This document shows positions 32,258 through 41,374 of a DNA stretch of 64,000 nucleotides, piece by piece. A program made the position numbers and the translations under genes. Every line of letters begins with the position of its first letter. Position 1 is the stretch's first letter. Origin of the DNA: DATKHR01 sp036557365 (GTDB lineage: Bacteria; Acidobacteriota; Vicinamibacteria; Vicinamibacterales; CAVVIG01). The stretch is from assembly GCA_036557365.1 (NCBI GenBank), contig DATBHR010000019.1, forward strand, positions 1 through 64,000. Direction: 5' to 3'. Under the pieces are notes generated by a model. It saw only the letters and a list, made by a program, of their open reading frames with translations, searched no databases and was not told where the DNA came from.

Positions 32258-33533
32258 CGACATCCGAGCCCGCGAGATCCTGGATTCGCGAGGCAATCCC
32301 ACGGTGGAAGTCGATCTGCGCCTCTCGGATGCGTCCCTTGGTCGCGCCGCCGTCCCGTCCGGTGCGTCAACCGGCGAGCGCGAGGCTCTGGAACTCCGTG
32401 ACGGCAACCCCATGCGTTACGGCGGCAAGGGCGTCACCAAAGCCGTTGCTCACGTGAACGATGTCATCGCACCGGCACTGCGTGGCACGCTCGCGGCCCC
32501 GCAAGACGCGGTGGACCGCGCGTTGATCGACTTGGACGGCACACCAAACAAGGCTCGACTCGGCGCGAACGCGATTCTCGGCGTTTCGATGGCCGCGGCA
32601 CGCGCGTCGGCCGCGAGCGCGGGTGTACCGCTGTATCGATATCTTGTCGATCGCGAGCACTACTCGTTGCCGATTCCTACGGTCAACGTCCTGAATGGCG
32701 GCGCGCATGCCGCCAATGCGCTCGACTTTCAGGAATTCATGCTGGTACCCGTCGGCGCGCCCACCATGGCCGAAGCCGTGCGCTGGAGTTCGGAGACGTT
32801 TCATGCCCTGAAAGCGATCCTGCGAGACGCCGGACACGCGACCGGCGTTGGCGATGAGGGCGGATACGCGCCGAATCTCAAAACGCCAGAGGAAGCGCTG
32901 GACATGCTGATGCGCGCGATTGAACGCGCTGGTTACCGGCCGGGCCATGACATCAGCCTCTCAATGGATCCCGCCGCCAGCGAGCTGTTCGACGACAGCC
33001 GCTACGAGTTCGCGAAGTCAGGACTACCGGCGCGATCGACGAACGAGATGATCGACCTGTTTGCGAGATTGATCGGCCGGTACCCGCTCGTCTTCATCGA
33101 GGACGGCCTGTCCGAACACGATTGGAATGGGTGGAAGCTCTTCACAGACCAGCTCGGATCGCGCGTGTTGCTGGTCGGCGACGACATCTTCGTCACCAAT
33201 CCAGCGATTATCCGAGATGCCATTGCGCGCGGCATCGGAAACGCCACCCTGATCAAGCTCAATCAGATCGGCACCGTCACCGAAACCCTCGAGGCGATTC
33301 GCGTGTCGCATGATGCCGGTTATCGAACCGTCATCTCCCACCGCTCGGGTGAGACCGAGGACACATTCATCGCCGATCTGGCCGTTGCAACGGGCACGGC
33401 GTACATCAAGACCGGCTCGATGGCGAGGTCCGAGCGCGTGGCCAAGTACAACCAGTTGATGCGCATCGAAAGCGAACTCGGCGCCGCGGCAGTATTCGGC
33501 GAGGCGGCCCGGGCAGTTACCGCCGGCTCGTAG
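32244..33533 (+). CDS. eno: Enolase
   Basis: A 429-residue enolase converting 2-phosphoglycerate to phosphoenolpyruvate. All landmarks are seen: ILDSRGNPTVEVD, SGASTGEREALEL, GDEGGYAP with the catalytic Glu, SMDPAASELF, FIEDGLSEHDWNGW, LVGDDIFVTN, KLNQIGTVTET with the base Lys, and SHRSGETEDTFIADLAV. Enolase is the classical target of fluoride (with Mg and phosphate), so a copy in a fluoride-induced operon plausibly replaces inhibited enzyme. Differences at DPAASE (usually DVAASE) and SEHDWNG (usually AEDDWDG) could reflect a fluoride-tolerant variant; this is inference. Confidence 0.95.
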   Translation: MPVISDIRAREILDSRGNPTVEVDLRLSDASLGRAAVPSGASTGEREALELRDGNPMRYGGKGVTKAVAHVNDVIAPALRGTLAAPQDAVDRALIDLDGTPNKARLGANAILGVSMAAARASAASAGVPLYRYLVDREHYSLPIPTVNVLNGGAHAANALDFQEFMLVPVGAPTMAEAVRWSSETFHALKAILRDAGHATGVGDEGGYAPNLKTPEEALDMLMRAIERAGYRPGHDISLSMDPAASELFDDSRYEFAKSGLPARSTNEMIDLFARLIGRYPLVFIEDGLSEHDWNGWKLFTDQLGSRVLLVGDDIFVTNPAIIRDAIARGIGNATLIKLNQIGTVTETLEAIRVSHDAGYRTVISHRSGETEDTFIADLAVATGTAYIKTGSMARSERVAKYNQLMRIESELGAAAVFGEAARAVTAGS

Positions 33534-33540
33534 CGTTCTG

Positions 33541-35238
33541 ATGAGCACCACCAATACCGTGGATGCATCAGTCGCCGTCGGCGAACGATTAGGCCGTCTC
33601 GCGGAAGTCGCCCGAGAACTGGGCGATCAGGATCTTGCGGCCGAGGCGTCGGCCGAACAGCGACGCCTCGTCGAAGCGAGATTCTTCGTAGCCTGCGTCG
33701 GTCAGTTCAAACGCGGCAAGTCGACGCTCCTCAACGCGCTGGTCGGCGAGTCGGTTCTTCCGGTCGGCGTCATCCCCGTCACGTCGGTGATCACCATCCT
33801 GTCGTATGCCGATACGCCGGGAGCGGTCGTGCGATTCTCGAACGGCCAGTCGGAAGCGGTCGACCCGGACGCAATTGCCAACTTCGTCGACGAACGCCGC
33901 AACCCTGACAACCAGCGAGGCGCCACCGTCGTCGAGGTTGGTCTGCCGAGTGCGCTTCTACGTGACGGGCTGTGCCTGGTCGACACCCCGGGGCTCGGCT
34001 CCGTCCATGCCACTAACACGGAGGCAACGCGGGCATTTGTGCCCCGCATCGACGTCGCTCTAATCGTCGTCGGCCCAGATCCCCCCATCTCCGGGACAGA
34101 GCTCGAGATGATTCAAGAGGCCGATCGCGAGGCCGGCGAACTGACGATCATCCTGAACAAAGCGGATCAGGCCTCGCCGGGCGATTTGCGAGAAATTCTC
34201 GAGTTCACTCGAACGACCATCAGTCCGGCGCTTCGTCGACCACTGGAGCACATGTTCACTATCAGCGCCCTCGAAAGGCTGACGAGTGGCGAGCCGACAC
34301 GCGAGTGGTCCGCACTGGAATCCTACTTGCGTCGGCTCTCGACCCTTGCGCGGGAACGATTGGTGGCCCGAGCGACAGACCGCGCCGTGAAGCGCATCGC
34401 GCGACGCATTGTCGGTCAACTCGCGCAGCGGCAGGATGCTCTGCGCCGCCCGATCGTCGAGATCGAAGAACGGGCAGAAGGCCTGCGGCAGGCGCTCGCC
34501 GACGTCGACCGCGACCTAGCCGAACTACGATTCCGGTTCGATGCCGCGGAAGCCGACCTGGGAGCGCAGTTTGAGCGGCAGCGCACGCACTTCATCGAAC
34601 GCACGACGTCGTTGACGCAGACCCTCCTGGCGTGGGTCGAAGCCAACGCCAGCACTGGCCCATCTCTGCGAGGGCAAGCATTCGAGGAGGCCCGCCGCCT
34701 CGCGACGGACGCGATCCAAGAGTGGTTCGACGCAGTGGAGCCGGAAGCGACGCGCCTGTATCGCGCCACGACAGAACGATTCATCGACGCTGCCAACGAA
34801 TCGATCAGACGCGTTGCCGCCGCCGCGGCCGACCTGGAGGCCGATCAGATGCCCGCAGACGGCGGGTTCCGTCTTCGCCGCCAGTTCTATTTCACACACC
34901 TCATGCACACGACCGCCGGGACGCCCGTTTCGTGGATAGTCGATCGCCTGGCGCCGAGTTCGATGCGGCAGGCATACGTAGCAAGAGCGACCGCTGCGTA
35001 CTTGGCACATCTGCTGGAATCGAACAGTCACCGCGTCGAGAATGACTTCAGGGATCGGACCCGGGAAAGCCGACGCTGGCTGGAAAGGCAAATTCGCACA
35101 CGATTGGCCCGAACACTCCAAGCGGCCGAACGCGCGCTGACCGTAGCTCGCGATAAGCGCCAGATGTCTGAAGCCGATGTCAGTGCCGAGCTTCATCGTC
35201 TTCAAGGGATTCAAGTCGAGATCGCGGCGCTCCTCTGA
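33541..35238 (+). CDS. Dynamin-like GTPase 2 of the fluoride operon
   Basis: A 565-residue protein. Dynamin-type GTPase with P-loop GQFKRGKST (54-62), PVTSVIT, G3 DTPGLGS (148-154) and G4 NKAD. A helical stalk begins near 265 (ARRIVGQLAQRQDALRRPIV) and includes a moderately hydrophobic stretch (THLMHTTAGTPVSWIVDRL) that could be the membrane paddle. It starts seven bases after enolase and is the last gene of the run. With GTPase 1 it resembles the two-gene dynamin systems of bacteria, split here by enolase. Confidence 0.88.
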   Translation: MSTTNTVDASVAVGERLGRLAEVARELGDQDLAAEASAEQRRLVEARFFVACVGQFKRGKSTLLNALVGESVLPVGVIPVTSVITILSYADTPGAVVRFSNGQSEAVDPDAIANFVDERRNPDNQRGATVVEVGLPSALLRDGLCLVDTPGLGSVHATNTEATRAFVPRIDVALIVVGPDPPISGTELEMIQEADREAGELTIILNKADQASPGDLREILEFTRTTISPALRRPLEHMFTISALERLTSGEPTREWSALESYLRRLSTLARERLVARATDRAVKRIARRIVGQLAQRQDALRRPIVEIEERAEGLRQALADVDRDLAELRFRFDAAEADLGAQFERQRTHFIERTTSLTQTLLAWVEANASTGPSLRGQAFEEARRLATDAIQEWFDAVEPEATRLYRATTERFIDAANESIRRVAAAAADLEADQMPADGGFRLRRQFYFTHLMHTTAGTPVSWIVDRLAPSSMRQAYVARATAAYLAHLLESNSHRVENDFRDRTRESRRWLERQIRTRLARTLQAAERALTVARDKRQMSEADVSAELHRLQGIQVEIAALL

Positions 35239-35398
35239 TCACAGGCGGCCACGCGGTCTACGCTTCGCAGCCGTGTTCGGTCGCCAACATATCGCGAAGG
35301 CCGCGAAGGGCGTCGCGCTGGTGACTGAATGGGACCGGTTGCGGGGTCCGACGTCGGGCAGCATCTGCTGTCGGGCGTGACATCGCGCACGACCGTCG

Positions 35399-36316
35399 TT
35401 ACCGGGAGGCGGATTCGTCACCACCGTCGCGCGCATAACGGCCGGGAGGTCGACCGACATGACGACGGAAGGCAATGCTGAAGGTGCTGGCCGAGCTGTA
35501 GCCGACACGCTCCGCGACGTCGCCAAGCCCAACGTCCTCCCTACGAAGTAGATCCTTCGCAACCGCCATTCGCCAAGCGAGCAGATACTCCATCGGCGGC
35601 AGGCCGATCGTACGCGTGAATCGCTCGAAAAAACCCGACCGCGAGAGCCCCGCAATCCTCGCCAGCGAGGGCACCGTCCACGGACGTGCGAGGTAAGCGT
35701 GCATTTGCCGAATCGCGGGCGCCAGGCGCACGTCGCCCAGCCCACGCACCAGGCCCGGAGCCCCATCGTCCCCGGGCGTCGCTCTGAGCGCCTCGATCAG
35801 CAGCACCTCAACCAGTTTCGTCAGCACAAGCTCGCGACCTGATCTCCGCTCGCTCGCCTCCTCGCCGACCAGGCGCACGACCGTCGAGAGCCGTTCGACG
35901 CCGCGCACGTGCACGAGTGCGGGCAATAGCGACACGAGGAGGGCGGTGTCAGTCGAGCCGAAGGCAAACCAGCCGCCCAGCAACCGCACGTCGGGGCGCC
36001 GACCGCGTGTGCCGTGACGAATCTCACCGAGCACCTTTGAGGTCACGCCAGGGTCGAAGTTCTCGAGTCTCCCCGGTTCGACACTCGACATGACGAAGCC
36101 CGGCGTCGCCGGCAGTAATACGAAGTCGCCCGCCTCGATCGTCAGCGGACGATGTCCATCGACTGACAAACGACAGCGTCCCTCCAGCATTGCGCAGAAA
36201 CTCGGCTGACCGAATGCCGAGTACCGGACGCCCCACCGGCCGGCGCCGCTGATACGCCTTGAGAACACCGCGCGCGGCTGGAGCAGAGTAATGACCTCCG
36301 ACAACGGATCGTTCAT
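35399..36316 (-). CDS. AraC-family regulator with N-terminal cupin
   Basis: About 305 residues. The N-terminal half is a cupin of the AraC_binding_1 type (SFCAMLEGRCRLSVDG, EAGDFVLLPATPGFVM). The C-terminal half has two HTHs (TVPSLARIAGLSRSGFFERF and LGDVAERVGYSSASTFSIAF) ending GRPPGRYAR. It is divergent from the monooxygenase/dehydrogenase pair at 36430-37495, which it probably controls, as is usual for this group. ATG 36316 (MNDPLSEV) is the family start. Confidence 0.9.
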   Translation of the reverse strand: MNDPLSEVITLLQPRAVFSRRISGAGRWGVRYSAFGQPSFCAMLEGRCRLSVDGHRPLTIEAGDFVLLPATPGFVMSSVEPGRLENFDPGVTSKVLGEIRHGTRGRRPDVRLLGGWFAFGSTDTALLVSLLPALVHVRGVERLSTVVRLVGEEASERRSGRELVLTKLVEVLLIEALRATPGDDGAPGLVRGLGDVRLAPAIRQMHAYLARPWTVPSLARIAGLSRSGFFERFTRTIGLPPMEYLLAWRMAVAKDLLRREDVGLGDVAERVGYSSASTFSIAFRRHVGRPPGRYARDGGDESASR

Positions 36317-36429
36317 TCTGGACGCTCGCCAATGAAATATGGACTCCACATGGTAGATCGTCCAGGCTCGGCTCCGCTATCGTCAGTGGCATGAGACGGG
36401 TCACCGGAACAGACCAGGGCGGAGTCGAG

Positions 36430-36756
36430 ATGAAGGCCACGTATGGATTTCGCGCGACGATGACCGCCCGCCCCGGCAAAGGCAACGAGTTGGTTGAGCT
36501 GCTGCTTGCGGCAACGACCGACGGTCCCGCCGCGAGTGACGCGTGCGTCGTCTTTCTGGTCGGTCGCTCAGCCAGTAACCACGACGTTGTCCATGTCACG
36601 GAGGGTTGGACCACGCGGGAGGCGCACGCCGCGAACTTCGCGAGTGATCGTGCCAAGGCGTTCACCGCGAGGGTTGCCCCTTTGGTCGGCGGGGAGGTTC
36701 AGTATGAGGACGACGTGGCGGTCGGCGGAAAGTGTCGCATTGGAGGTGTTGCGTGA
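36430..36756 (+). CDS. Antibiotic-biosynthesis-monooxygenase (ABM) domain protein
   Basis: About 108 residues of the dimeric ABM fold: YGFRATMTARPGKGNELVEL, then VHVTEGWTTREAHAANFASD. Such proteins act on quinones or polyketides, or only bind them. It overlaps the next gene (GTGA) and is divergent from the AraC regulator. Confidence 0.83.
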   Translation: MKATYGFRATMTARPGKGNELVELLLAATTDGPAASDACVVFLVGRSASNHDVVHVTEGWTTREAHAANFASDRAKAFTARVAPLVGGEVQYEDDVAVGGKCRIGGVA

Positions 36757-37495
36757 AGACGGTGCTGATTACTGGATGTTCGTCGGGCTACGGCCTCGAG
36801 ACCGCGCGCCACTTTCACGCGCAAGGCTGGAACGTCATCGCCACCATGCGCACGCCGCGCGAAGGCATCCTCCCTCGATCTGAACGACTGCGCGTTCTGC
36901 CGCTCGACGTCACGAGGCCCGAAAGCATCAGAGCTGCCATCGAGCGGCCGGCGACATTGATGTGCTCGTAAACAATGCCGGCATCGGGGTCGTCGCTGTC
37001 TTTGAGGCGACGCCGATGTCGACTGTGCGCGACGTGTTCGAGACCAACACCTTCGGCGTGATGGCCATGACGCAAGCGGTGCTGCCGCGGTTTCGGGCGC
37101 GGCGTTGTGGCGTGATCGTAAATGTGACGTCGAGCGTGACGTTGGCTCCGATGCCGCTCGCGGCGGCGTACACCGCGAGCAAGATGGCCATCGAAGGATT
37201 CACGGGATCGCTCGCGCATGAGCTGGAACCGTTCAACGTGAGGGTCAAACTAGTCGAGCCTGGCTATGCGCCCACCACGCGCTTCACGACCAACGGTGGG
37301 TTGCGCATGGCAGGACTGTTTCCCGAGGCTTATGACGCGTTCACCGGGCCCGTTCTCGCCGCCTTTGCACACGTCACAACCGTGACCAAGGAGTCCGATG
37401 TCGCGGAAGTGGTCTACCGCGCCGCGAACGACGCCTCGGGACAACTGCGGTTTCCCGCCGGCCCCGATGCCGTGGCCCTTGCGCAGGCCGGATAG
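36753..37495 (+). pseudogene. Short-chain dehydrogenase/reductase with one frameshift
   Basis: From GTG 36753 the frame reads VLITGCSSGYGLETARHF (nucleotide-binding loop) and then RVLPLDVTRPESIRAAIE. The rest continues in another frame: DVLVNNAGIGVVAVF, VNVTSSVTLAPMPL with the catalytic Ser, and YTASKMAIEGFTGSLAHEL with Tyr and Lys. One missing G near 36943 (GAGCGG for GAGGCGG) restores a full SDR of about 247 residues. Probably an assembly indel; otherwise a fresh pseudogene. Confidence 0.85.
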
Positions 37496-37543
37496 ACACT
37501 TCGACGCTGTGTGGTCAGGGCGCGAGTCATGATAGTGAACGTC

Positions 37544-38350
37544 ATGACCCACGACCAGGCACCGGGAACAAACGGCCGGATCCACGACAGCGCGTCGGCC
37601 GGCTACTCGCGGGCCGCCGAGACGTACGAGATGGGACGCCCCGGGTATTCGCCCGCGGTCATCGCCTGGCTTCGCGACATCGTCGGCATTACAACAGGAC
37701 GCACTGTGTTGGAGGTGGGGGCCGGAACCGGGACGTTCACGAGCATCCTGAAGGAGACCGGTGCCGAGGTGTACGCGGTCGAACCCGTCTCGGCCATGCG
37801 CGCCTTGCTCAAACGGCGGATTCCAAGCGCGCCGACGCTAGCCGGAACGGCCGCGGACCTGCCTATCCGGGACGCGTCGGTCGACGCGGTCGTATGCGCC
37901 CAGTCATTCCACTGGTTCGCCACAGGCCAAGCGCTGCGGGAGTTCAGCCGCGTTATGACGTTTGGTGGGATGCTGGTGCTCGTCTGGAACGTGCGTGACG
38001 AGACCGTGCCGTGGGTGAAGCGGCTCTCGGCGATCACCGACGAATATGAAGGGGACACGCCGCGCTTCAAGACGCGACGCTGGCAGGACGCGTTTGCAGG
38101 CTCGGGATTCGTCGAGATAGATCATCGGGAAGTCGGCCACGTTCATATCGGCCTGGCCGATCATGTCGTGATTGCCCGTACGCTATCGGTAAGCTTCGTC
38201 GCCGCCCTTGGCGCCGAGCAACGTCAGAAGCTGACACAGCGCCTGCACAGGTTCGTTGACGAGGAACCCGCACTCGCCGGCCAGACACGCGTCGCGTTTC
38301 CCTACCGGACCGCCATGTTTGCCTACCGCGCGCCGGGGACGCGCCGCTAG
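37544..38350 (+). CDS. SAM-dependent methyltransferase (Methyltransf_11 type)
   Basis: About 268 residues: SAGYSRAAETYEMGRPGY at the N-terminus, motif I VLEVGAGTGTFTSIL, VYAVEPVSAM, and VDAVVCAQSFHWF, typical of the group acting on small molecules. The ATG at 37544 fits best. Lies 48 bases after the SDR gene. Substrate unknown. Confidence 0.87.
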   Translation: MTHDQAPGTNGRIHDSASAGYSRAAETYEMGRPGYSPAVIAWLRDIVGITTGRTVLEVGAGTGTFTSILKETGAEVYAVEPVSAMRALLKRRIPSAPTLAGTAADLPIRDASVDAVVCAQSFHWFATGQALREFSRVMTFGGMLVLVWNVRDETVPWVKRLSAITDEYEGDTPRFKTRRWQDAFAGSGFVEIDHREVGHVHIGLADHVVIARTLSVSFVAALGAEQRQKLTQRLHRFVDEEPALAGQTRVAFPYRTAMFAYRAPGTRR

Positions 38351-38655
38351 ACAGTCTCTAGTCCCGTTACCGTCGAAACCTGACGAGAGCCAGCCTCACT
38401 CGGGACTTGACTGCACCTCGAGGCGCTCGCGAAATCACGGCGGGTGCTGCTCGCGGTGTGACGCCATTGGTCGTGCTTCTCCGCATCCGAGTTTCATCGG
38501 GTATGCGCGCTTCCGCGCTGGGGCTGAATAGACCAGGTGGATGAAGAACAGATCAGTCAGAACAAATGCTGCGAGGAATTCGGCGCGGTGGAGACCTCAT
38601 TGTGCCATCGTGAGAGTGTCGGCCCGCTCGGGCTACGTTCTGAACGGGGGATGGA
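38351..38655. other. Intergenic stretch without a recognisable gene
   Basis: I see no protein family, RNA or clear repeat here. Frames on both strands are short and have no support. It should hold the promoter of the secreted protein at 38656. Confidence 0.5.
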
Positions 38656-39231
38656 ATGACATCGATCTTGGTGCGAGTGTCATTGGCCATCGGAATGATG
38701 GCGGTTTCTGCGATCGCCCAGGTTCAACGAACGACCGTAACCTGGCTCGACGATGTGAAGCCGTCAGGCTGGAACAAGGGCGGTGCACCCATTCCAGAGG
38801 CTCCGAAGGCATCACAACCGGTGGAAGCGAAGTGCAGAGAGCAGGCGCGTCCAGCGCAGTCAGACGACGACAAGCGTGTTCGCGATCGCGGCTGGGATCT
38901 GATCGGCGCGTATGAAGGCGGTTGGGAGGTCGTCATCATTCACGCAACCGCCGGCTACGACGGTATGTGCCGACCGCAGCAATACCAGGAGTTCGTCTTC
39001 GTCAAAGGGGCGTTCGCCGGCACCTTGTCGCCGCAGCCGATGGACAGCCGGACCGACGGTTCGCTGACACGGGTATCCCTGGAGGGACCGGCGCGGTTGA
39101 TAGCGGAGTATCAGCGATATGCGGCAAAGGATCCGTTGTGCTGCCCGTCGCGGACGACCACCGTCGTATTCAAAATCCCAGTCGGGTCCCCGGTGGTGCA
39201 GCCGGTCTCGTCATCAACGACCGCGCGGTAA
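38656..39231 (+). CDS. Secreted protein, possibly LppP/LprE-like
   Basis: A 191-residue protein with a signal peptide (ILVRVSLAIGMMAVSAIA). The mature part has GYDGMCRPQQYQEFVFVKGAFAGTLSPQPMDSRTDG, split here as the block around YQEFVFVKGAFAGTL, which resembles the repeated core of LppP/LprE-type secreted proteins. Four cysteines could form disulfides. No enzymatic motif. Followed by the META gene after 31 bases, probably one operon. Confidence 0.5.
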   Translation: MTSILVRVSLAIGMMAVSAIAQVQRTTVTWLDDVKPSGWNKGGAPIPEAPKASQPVEAKCREQARPAQSDDDKRVRDRGWDLIGAYEGGWEVVIIHATAGYDGMCRPQQYQEFVFVKGAFAGTLSPQPMDSRTDGSLTRVSLEGPARLIAEYQRYAAKDPLCCPSRTTTVVFKIPVGSPVVQPVSSSTTAR

Positions 39232-39262
39232 ACGGCGCGGCGATCGTCTCGAAGGAGGGCAG

Positions 39263-40066
39263 ATGCCGCCCGCGATCATCGACACCCGCAATGTCGCGTT
39301 AGCCGTGCTCCTCACGTTGGTTGGAAGCATCGCGATGGCTCAATCTGGCGCCGGGCCGCCGCTGGAAGGAACGTACTGGAAGGCCGTCGAATTGGCTGGA
39401 GCACCCACGCCTGTGCAGGACCCGACGCGAGAGGCGCATCTCGAGTTTCACGCCGATGGCCGCGTGTCTGGTTCGGACGGCTGTAACCGACTGGCTGGTA
39501 CATTTCAACGCAATGGCGATCGCCTGACATTCGGCCAGATGATCGGGACGCAGATGGCATGCATCGATCCGAGCGGGAACGAGGCGCCATTCCGGGAAGC
39601 GTTGAGAGTGGCCGGGCGATTGAGGCTGGCTGGAGATCGCCTCGAACTGATGGACGCGAACGGCACGCGTGTCGCTGGATTTATCGCGACACGGCAGCCC
39701 CCAACGGCTGCACTCGCGGGAACCTCGTGGCAACTGATCAAGTTCGAGGGGGGCGACGGCGCGACGCTCAGACCTGACAACTCCGCGAAATACACGATCC
39801 AATTGCTTGCCGGCGGATCCCTGACCACACGTATCGACTGCAATCGCGGACGCGGGACGTGGGAGTCGAGCGGTCCGAACCAGATTGCATTCGGTCCGCT
39901 CGCGTTGACACGCGCCAAGTGTCCTCCCGGGTCGTTGTACGACCAGATGGTGAAGCAGTGGGGCAACATGCGATCGTTCGTGGTGAAGGACGGTCACCTT
40001 TTTTTGTCACTGAAAGCGGACGGCGGTACGTACGAATTCGAACCGGTCAAGAAGAACAACCCGTAG
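39263..40066 (+). CDS. Secreted protein with two META (HslJ-like) domains
   Basis: A 267-residue protein with a signal peptide (ALAVLLTLVGSIAMAQ) and two META domains. The first has GTYWKAVELAG, VSGSDGCNRLAGTF and MACIDPSGNEAPF; the second has GTSWQLIKFEGGDG, TRIDCNRGRGTW and KCPPGSLYDQMV. META proteins such as HslJ are linked to heat and novobiocin tolerance and act in the envelope. AAGGAGGGC precedes the ATG. Confidence 0.87.
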   Translation: MPPAIIDTRNVALAVLLTLVGSIAMAQSGAGPPLEGTYWKAVELAGAPTPVQDPTREAHLEFHADGRVSGSDGCNRLAGTFQRNGDRLTFGQMIGTQMACIDPSGNEAPFREALRVAGRLRLAGDRLELMDANGTRVAGFIATRQPPTAALAGTSWQLIKFEGGDGATLRPDNSAKYTIQLLAGGSLTTRIDCNRGRGTWESSGPNQIAFGPLALTRAKCPPGSLYDQMVKQWGNMRSFVVKDGHLFLSLKADGGTYEFEPVKKNNP

Positions 40067-40067
40067 C

Positions 40068-40330
40068 TCAAAGTCTGCGACCGGAGCGCGAGTCTGCGCC
40101 GGTGCGGTTGATTCGATAGGCCTGAGGCGTCGTGCCGTACGATCGCCGAAACGCTCGGTCAAAGGCGGCTGGTCTGAGCAGCCGAGGAGATTCGTGATTT
40201 CGTTGATCGCGAGCATCGTGTCAGCGAGCTAGGCGTCCGCCGCCTGCTTCCGCGTCTCGTCGCACACCGATTCGAACGATGTTGCCGCAAGCGACAGCGG
40301 CGCTGCAGGTCTTCTGTTTCCGAGCCAGGG
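40068..40330 (-). pseudogene. Remnant of an AraC-family regulator (C-terminal HTH)
   Basis: On the minus strand LSLAATSFESVCDETRKQAADA is followed by TAG where the family has Tyr, then LADTMLAINEITNLLGCSDQ. After a one-base shift AAFDRAFRRSYGTTPQAYR follows, and a TGA. These are the two HTHs of an AraC protein, without any N-terminal domain. A stop plus a shift plus missing 5' half show real decay. Confidence 0.7.
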
Positions 40331-40370
40331 TATTCCGCGCTTCTCATACGCTCGGCGAGCGGCAAACGGT

Positions 40371-41060
40371 TCACGAGGCCGTGGCGCGCGCCTGGTGAAA
40401 CTTCTCCAACTCGCGGTTGGCGCGCACGATCACGGCCAGGTGCTCCTCGACGCGACCCAGTTCCGGGCCGGGAATCGCGAAATACGCGTCGGTCTCGTTC
40501 GCTCCGGTATAGACGCGGTTCCCGATGCAGCCGAAACTGGCGGCCGTGCGCGACGAGTTGATCGCTTGCGGCAGCACCGCGCAGGTGGGCCTTCCCAGTG
40601 TCGCGCCGCTGCCGGCGACGTCGGCGGCCTGCGCCGCCTCGGCTAACAGCATCAATTGCCATGCGTTGCCGCGCACGAGCACCACGTCCGGCGGCACCGG
40701 CGCGTCCGCGAGCGGCGCGTAGACCGCAACCGCCAACGGCGTGTGGCGCGTCGGGATCTGCGGGACGTCGGCCATCTTCAGGTACGAGAGGCCCACCATC
40801 GTCTGCACCAGCCCCATCAACTCCTGCTGTTCGGAGGGTGACAGGGTGACGTGGTGCGTGTGGGCGCCGACCGGGCAGCGTTTGTGATCGTTGGCGACGG
40901 TGAAGAACACCTCTCCGGCAGCGGCGCGCCGCCAGTAGCCGCAGCCGGCCGGCTCGACAGCCGAGACGTGCGGCACGCCCGGTGGCGGCGTTTCGACGAA
41001 CGCAATAGCTACGGGTGCGGAAGCGAGATCGAGAAGATCGACGAGCGTGGTTGACGACAT
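40371..41060 (-). CDS. DUF169-family protein
   Basis: A 229-residue protein of the DUF169 family: PVAIAFVETPPPGVP, AGCGYWRRAAAGEVFFTV, HKRCPVGAHTHHV and RPTCAVLPQAINS with conserved cysteines, and FGCIGNRVYTGA near the end. The spaced cysteines suggest metal or cofactor binding; no function is established. Single gene, divergent from the SulP transporter. Confidence 0.82.
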   Translation of the reverse strand: MSSTTLVDLLDLASAPVAIAFVETPPPGVPHVSAVEPAGCGYWRRAAAGEVFFTVANDHKRCPVGAHTHHVTLSPSEQQELMGLVQTMVGLSYLKMADVPQIPTRHTPLAVAVYAPLADAPVPPDVVLVRGNAWQLMLLAEAAQAADVAGSGATLGRPTCAVLPQAINSSRTAASFGCIGNRVYTGANETDAYFAIPGPELGRVEEHLAVIVRANRELEKFHQARATAS

Positions 41061-41374
41061 GGCGATTCTCCTGAGCCTGAAGACTATGCTCGTCGCGTGG
41101 AAGACGCCGCGCCAGCCCAGCGGTCAGGGTGGTGCGGCCCGCCCCGTCGACGATTCATCAGAACGGTCGAGCATCGAACGATCTGAATCCTGGAAGTCTC
41201 GCACAGGTGGACCCTCATCGCGGGGTGAGATCGGATCCGAGCTCTCCAAACGCGGTCCACCCGGATGTTGATCGTGTCCAAAGCAGCGACGACATGCCCT
41301 GCACTATTTTGCGTAATGGCGTCGATGGGACATTTGATCAGTCATACATAGCAATATTGCTATAACATGTCTGA
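41061..41374 (+). promoter_or_regulatory. Divergent regulatory region with palindrome before the SulP gene
   Basis: No gene is seen in this stretch. At 41348-41363 the perfect 16-bp palindrome ATAGCAATATTGCTAT lies 11 bases before the SulP ATG and overlaps TATAAC (41361-41366), a possible -10. It is the obvious operator for the ArsR-type regulator encoded after the transporter (43093). Confidence 0.65.
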
